A stretch of DNA of 64,000 bases from Mucilaginibacter xinganensis (GTDB lineage: Bacteria; Bacteroidota; Bacteroidia; Sphingobacteriales; Sphingobacteriaceae): contig NZ_CP022743.1 of the NCBI RefSeq assembly GCF_002257585.1, forward strand, positions 2,108,001 to 2,172,000. The letters are read 5' to 3'. The notes below the pieces were generated by a model that was not told the origin of the DNA, made no database searches, and saw only the letters and a program-made list of their open reading frames with translations. Made by a program: the position numbers and the translations under genes. This document shows, one piece after another, positions 61,609 to 64,000 of this stretch (position 1 is its first letter; each line of letters begins with the position of its first letter).

Positions 61609-63243
61609 ATGTTAGATAGCTTACCACCGGGCACACCACCGCCAACCGACGTAGTTAGCCAAAAGGTTTTGATAAACGGAACCGTGCAGAGCAATGAAGT
61701 GTTGCTTTCGCGGATAACCGTAAACAAAACTTTCAACAAAGTGGCCTATGCTAAGATTGTGTTTTTGGATGGGTCAGCATCGGCTGCTGATTTTCCGCTG
61801 AGCGATAATGATAATTATAAACCCGGCAACGAGATTGAAATTCAATTGGGCTATCACGGGCAGGTGGAAACTGTTTTTAAAGGAATAATTGTTAAACACG
61901 CTATTAAAGCCAGGCAAAACGGCAGCTCATTGCTTTTGATTGAAGCCAAGGATAAAGCTATTAAGCTTACCGCTAACCGCAACAGCGCATATTATATTGA
62001 AAAAAAGGATAGTGATGTGATTACTACACTTGCAGGCAGCCTTGACAATGATATTGACGATACAACGGTAACCCATCCCCAACTGGTGCAGTTTGATACT
62101 ACTGACTGGGATTTTATTGTAACCAGGGCGGAAGCGAATGGTATGCTGGTTTTAACTGATGACGGTAAGCTTGTTGTTAAGAAACCCGCTACCGGCGGCA
62201 CAGCCGTTTTAACAGCAACTTACGGGCAGGGAATTTATGAATTTGAAGCTGAAATGGATGCCCGCAGGCAGATTGCCGGAGTTACCGGCATATCATGGGA
62301 CTATACCCAACAGCAGATGGAACAGTCTGACCCTGGTGTTGCTTCTTTTTCCGATAACGGTAATATTTCAACGGCCGACCTGGGCGATGTTATTGGGGCT
62401 CAGGTAAAGTTAAACCATCCGGGGCATTTAACACAACCACAGTTACAGGCATGGGCCGACGCTTATGAATTGAGAAACCACCTTTCGAAAAATGTTGGCC
62501 GGGTACGAATTCAGGGTAACAGCGGTGTGAAGCCAGGCGCAATGATCACCCTTGCCGGTGTAGGCGACCGTTTTAACGGCGATGTATTTGTTAGCGGCAC
62601 CCAGCATGTTTTTGATGGCAACTGGATAACTGACGTTCAGTTTGGCTGGAATGAAGAGCTGTTTTATAAAAAAGAAGGTGTAATGGATAAACCAACCGGT
62701 GGTTTATTGCCGGGCGTAAACGGTTTACTGATAGGCACAGTGTTGGATGTGGATGACGCCGATGCGGGCCAGTACCGGGTAAAGGTGCAGGTACCTACAA
62801 TTACATCAGGAAACGAGGGCATGTGGGCCCGCGTAGCAACACTTGATGCCGGTGCAAACCGGGGTGTATATTTCAGGCCCCAGGCATCGGACGAGGTAGT
62901 GCTTGGTTTTTTAAACGATGATCCGCGGGAGCCTGTGATACTTGGATACCTGCACAGCAGCAGTTCCAAAGAATCGCCGTTACCGGTAGATTCAGGTGCT
63001 GAACAATATGGATTTGTTACAAAGGAAGGGGTGAAATTAATTTTTGACGATACCAACAAGCGCCTCACTTTATCGGTAACAACCGCTACGGGTGAAAAAT
63101 CTGTGATTTTAAATGATGACTCGGGTGCCTTTGTGATGACGGATGAAAATCAAAACAGCATAAAAATGGACTCGAGCGGAATTACCATACAAGCAGGTAT
63201 GGGCAATGTAATTATAAAAGGTCTGCAGGTAATGATCAATTAA
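61609..63243 (+). CDS. VgrG/gpD-like spike hub protein (Pvc8/Afp8-like)
   Basis: A 544-residue spike protein. The N-terminal ~350 residues are a phage late-control gpD-type hub (NKTFNKVAYAKIVFLDGSAS, GNEIEIQLGYHGQVETVFKGIIV, FDTTDWDFIVTRAEANGMLV). A gp5-type OB fold follows (GTVLDVDDADAGQYRVKVQVP ... FRPQASDEVVLGF, PVILGYLHSS). The C-terminus is a beta-helical needle (ITIQAGMGNVIIKG). It is the central piercing device and pairs with the PAAR protein encoded next. Confidence 0.93.
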   Translation: MLDSLPPGTPPPTDVVSQKVLINGTVQSNEVLLSRITVNKTFNKVAYAKIVFLDGSASAADFPLSDNDNYKPGNEIEIQLGYHGQVETVFKGIIVKHAIKARQNGSSLLLIEAKDKAIKLTANRNSAYYIEKKDSDVITTLAGSLDNDIDDTTVTHPQLVQFDTTDWDFIVTRAEANGMLVLTDDGKLVVKKPATGGTAVLTATYGQGIYEFEAEMDARRQIAGVTGISWDYTQQQMEQSDPGVASFSDNGNISTADLGDVIGAQVKLNHPGHLTQPQLQAWADAYELRNHLSKNVGRVRIQGNSGVKPGAMITLAGVGDRFNGDVFVSGTQHVFDGNWITDVQFGWNEELFYKKEGVMDKPTGGLLPGVNGLLIGTVLDVDDADAGQYRVKVQVPTITSGNEGMWARVATLDAGANRGVYFRPQASDEVVLGFLNDDPREPVILGYLHSSSSKESPLPVDSGAEQYGFVTKEGVKLIFDDTNKRLTLSVTTATGEKSVILNDDSGAFVMTDENQNSIKMDSSGITIQAGMGNVIIKGLQVMIN

Positions 63244-63276
63244 CAGGAAAATTAACAACATAAAAAATATCAAGCT

Positions 63277-63576
63277 ATGCCACCAGCAGCACGCGCATCC
63301 GATAATCATGTATGCCCGATGGTGAACCCACCGCCGGCATCCACTCCGCACACTGGCGGCCCGATTTTGCCGCCTGGTGTGCCAACTGTTCTAATTGGTG
63401 GTATGCCGGCGGCAACGGTTGGCAATATGTGTACCTGTGCAGGTCCGCCTGACAGCATTGTAATGGGGTCGGCAACGGTGATGATAGGTGGTAGCCCGGC
63501 AGCGCGGATGGGCGATTCGACAGCACATGGGGGCAGCATTGTGGGAGGCTGCCCAACAGTTTTAATTGGAGGTTGA
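63277..63576 (+). CDS. PAAR-domain spike tip protein (Pvc10/Afp10-like)
   Basis: A 99-residue PAAR protein with the repeated pattern PAATVGNMCTCAG, PAARMGDSTAHGG and terminal CPTVLIGG; the Cys and His residues provide the tip metal site. It sharpens the VgrG-like spike. No C-terminal toxin extension is present, so effectors are probably loaded in the tube or encoded elsewhere. Confidence 0.93.
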   Translation: MPPAARASDNHVCPMVNPPPASTPHTGGPILPPGVPTVLIGGMPAATVGNMCTCAGPPDSIVMGSATVMIGGSPAARMGDSTAHGGSIVGGCPTVLIGG

Positions 63577-63595
63577 TTTTAAAAATATTAGAACA

Positions 63596-64000
63596 ATGGC
63601 TATAACAGACCAATCATTTTTAGGAACGGGGTGGAGTTTTCCACCAACTTTTCGCAGAGAATCATACACAGTTGATATGCTGGTAAATGAGCCGGATGTG
63701 CGCAGCAGCATTGAAATAATTTTATCAACCATAACCGGTGAACGGATTATGCTGCCAACTTTCGGCTGCAACCTGCAGCCTCATGTTTTTGATGTAATGA
63801 ACACGCCAAATGTTGCCATGATCCAAAAAATAGTTAACGATGCGCTTGTTTTTAACGAACCCAGAATTATAGTTGAAAGTGTTACGGCCACACCTGACGA
63901 AAACCACGGAGTGTTGCAGATAAATATACAATACACCATTATAAGTACCAATACGCGCTATAATTATGTTTATCCATTCTACATTAATGAGGCAACAAAT
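63596..64000 (+). CDS. gp25-like baseplate wedge protein, cut by the window edge (Pvc9/Afp9-like)
   Basis: The first 135 residues of a gp25-family protein: DQSFLGTGWSFPPTF, then VRSSIEIILSTITGERIMLPTFGCNLQPHVFD, the conserved gp25/lysozyme-like baseplate core. No stop codon occurs before the end of the window. Full-length relatives are only slightly longer, so little is missing. Further baseplate, tape-measure and AAA+ ATPase genes are expected downstream. Confidence 0.92.
   Translation, partial: MAITDQSFLGTGWSFPPTFRRESYTVDMLVNEPDVRSSIEIILSTITGERIMLPTFGCNLQPHVFDVMNTPNVAMIQKIVNDALVFNEPRIIVESVTATPDENHGVLQINIQYTIISTNTRYNYVYPFYINEATN

Noticed and set aside
41010..64000. A type VI secretion system spanning the kinase operon and the tail genes
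   Set aside because: No TssJ/L/M membrane complex or ClpV is seen, the kinase operon is built around a cell-wall synthase, and four unrelated genes separate it from the tail operon, which matches Afp/PVC order.

Overview
The window looks like a chromosomal segment from a Bacteroidota bacterium, most likely Sphingobacteriaceae (Mucilaginibacter/Pedobacter-like). This rests on the AT-rich intergenic DNA, few Shine-Dalgarno-like sites, TAnnTTTG-type promoter candidates, and gene families common in that group (DUF1080, class II cAMP phosphodiesterase, DUF4255/DUF5908 injection-system genes). I saw no rRNA, tRNA, CRISPR array or insertion sequence. Taxonomy is inference; no marker gene is present.

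Layout. (1) 0.2-5.7 kb: an M20 dipeptidase, a secreted protein made of eleven identical 11-residue repeats, a TPR sensor-like protein that stops after its phosphoacceptor helix region, and a DUF1080 protein. (2) 5.8-21.3 kb, minus strand: an exopolysaccharide locus with a response regulator, an initiating sugar transferase carrying a degenerate receiver domain, a half-size TolC-like protein, a Wzc-like co-polymerase, a polymerase/ligase, an acyltransferase, a flippase and four glycosyltransferases. A one-module NRPS (A-PCP-TE) lies among the glycosyltransferases. (3) 21.5-30.8 kb: a damaged NRPS/PKS locus. A Sfp-type PPTase and the end of an NRPS (A-PCP-TE) are followed by a 4.15 kb inverted copy of 19.5-23.7 kb, full of small deletions at both ends. 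Then come a truncated PKS ketosynthase and an A-PCP loading module. The pattern points strongly to a fold-back read built into the assembly, so the middle of the real megasynthase locus is probably missing here.

(4) 31.1-40.8 kb: a TPR-like secreted protein, then an eight-gene minus-strand operon holding a self-contained type II fatty-acid-synthase set (KR, dehydratase-like hotdog, ACP, KS, ER, AcpS-like PPTase, alpha/beta hydrolase, PlsC-like acyltransferase). Next are a class II cAMP phosphodiesterase, an H1-like Lys/Ala/Pro protein and a GNAT enzyme. (5) 41.0-51.0 kb: a plus-strand signalling and cell-wall operon of Ser/Thr kinase, unknown protein, 31-residue membrane peptide, PP2C phosphatase, a 1353-residue fusion of a SEDS glycosyltransferase with a penicillin-binding transpeptidase, an FHA protein and a second kinase. 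The gene content parallels the actinobacterial pknA/pknB-pbpA-rodA-pstP-fhaA locus. (6) 51.0-56.0 kb: DUF3606-like protein, flavin amine oxidase, M28 peptidase, GH20-like protein. (7) 56.5-64.0 kb: the first ten genes of an extracellular contractile injection system (Afp/PVC type), cut by the window edge inside the gp25 baseplate gene.

The most notable points are the kinase/phosphatase/FHA/SEDS-PBP operon, the dedicated fatty-acid operon with an atypical ACP, the NRPS embedded in a polysaccharide locus, the injection system with one unrecognised 396-residue component, and the inverted repeat, which needs to be resolved before the NRPS/PKS locus is interpreted.
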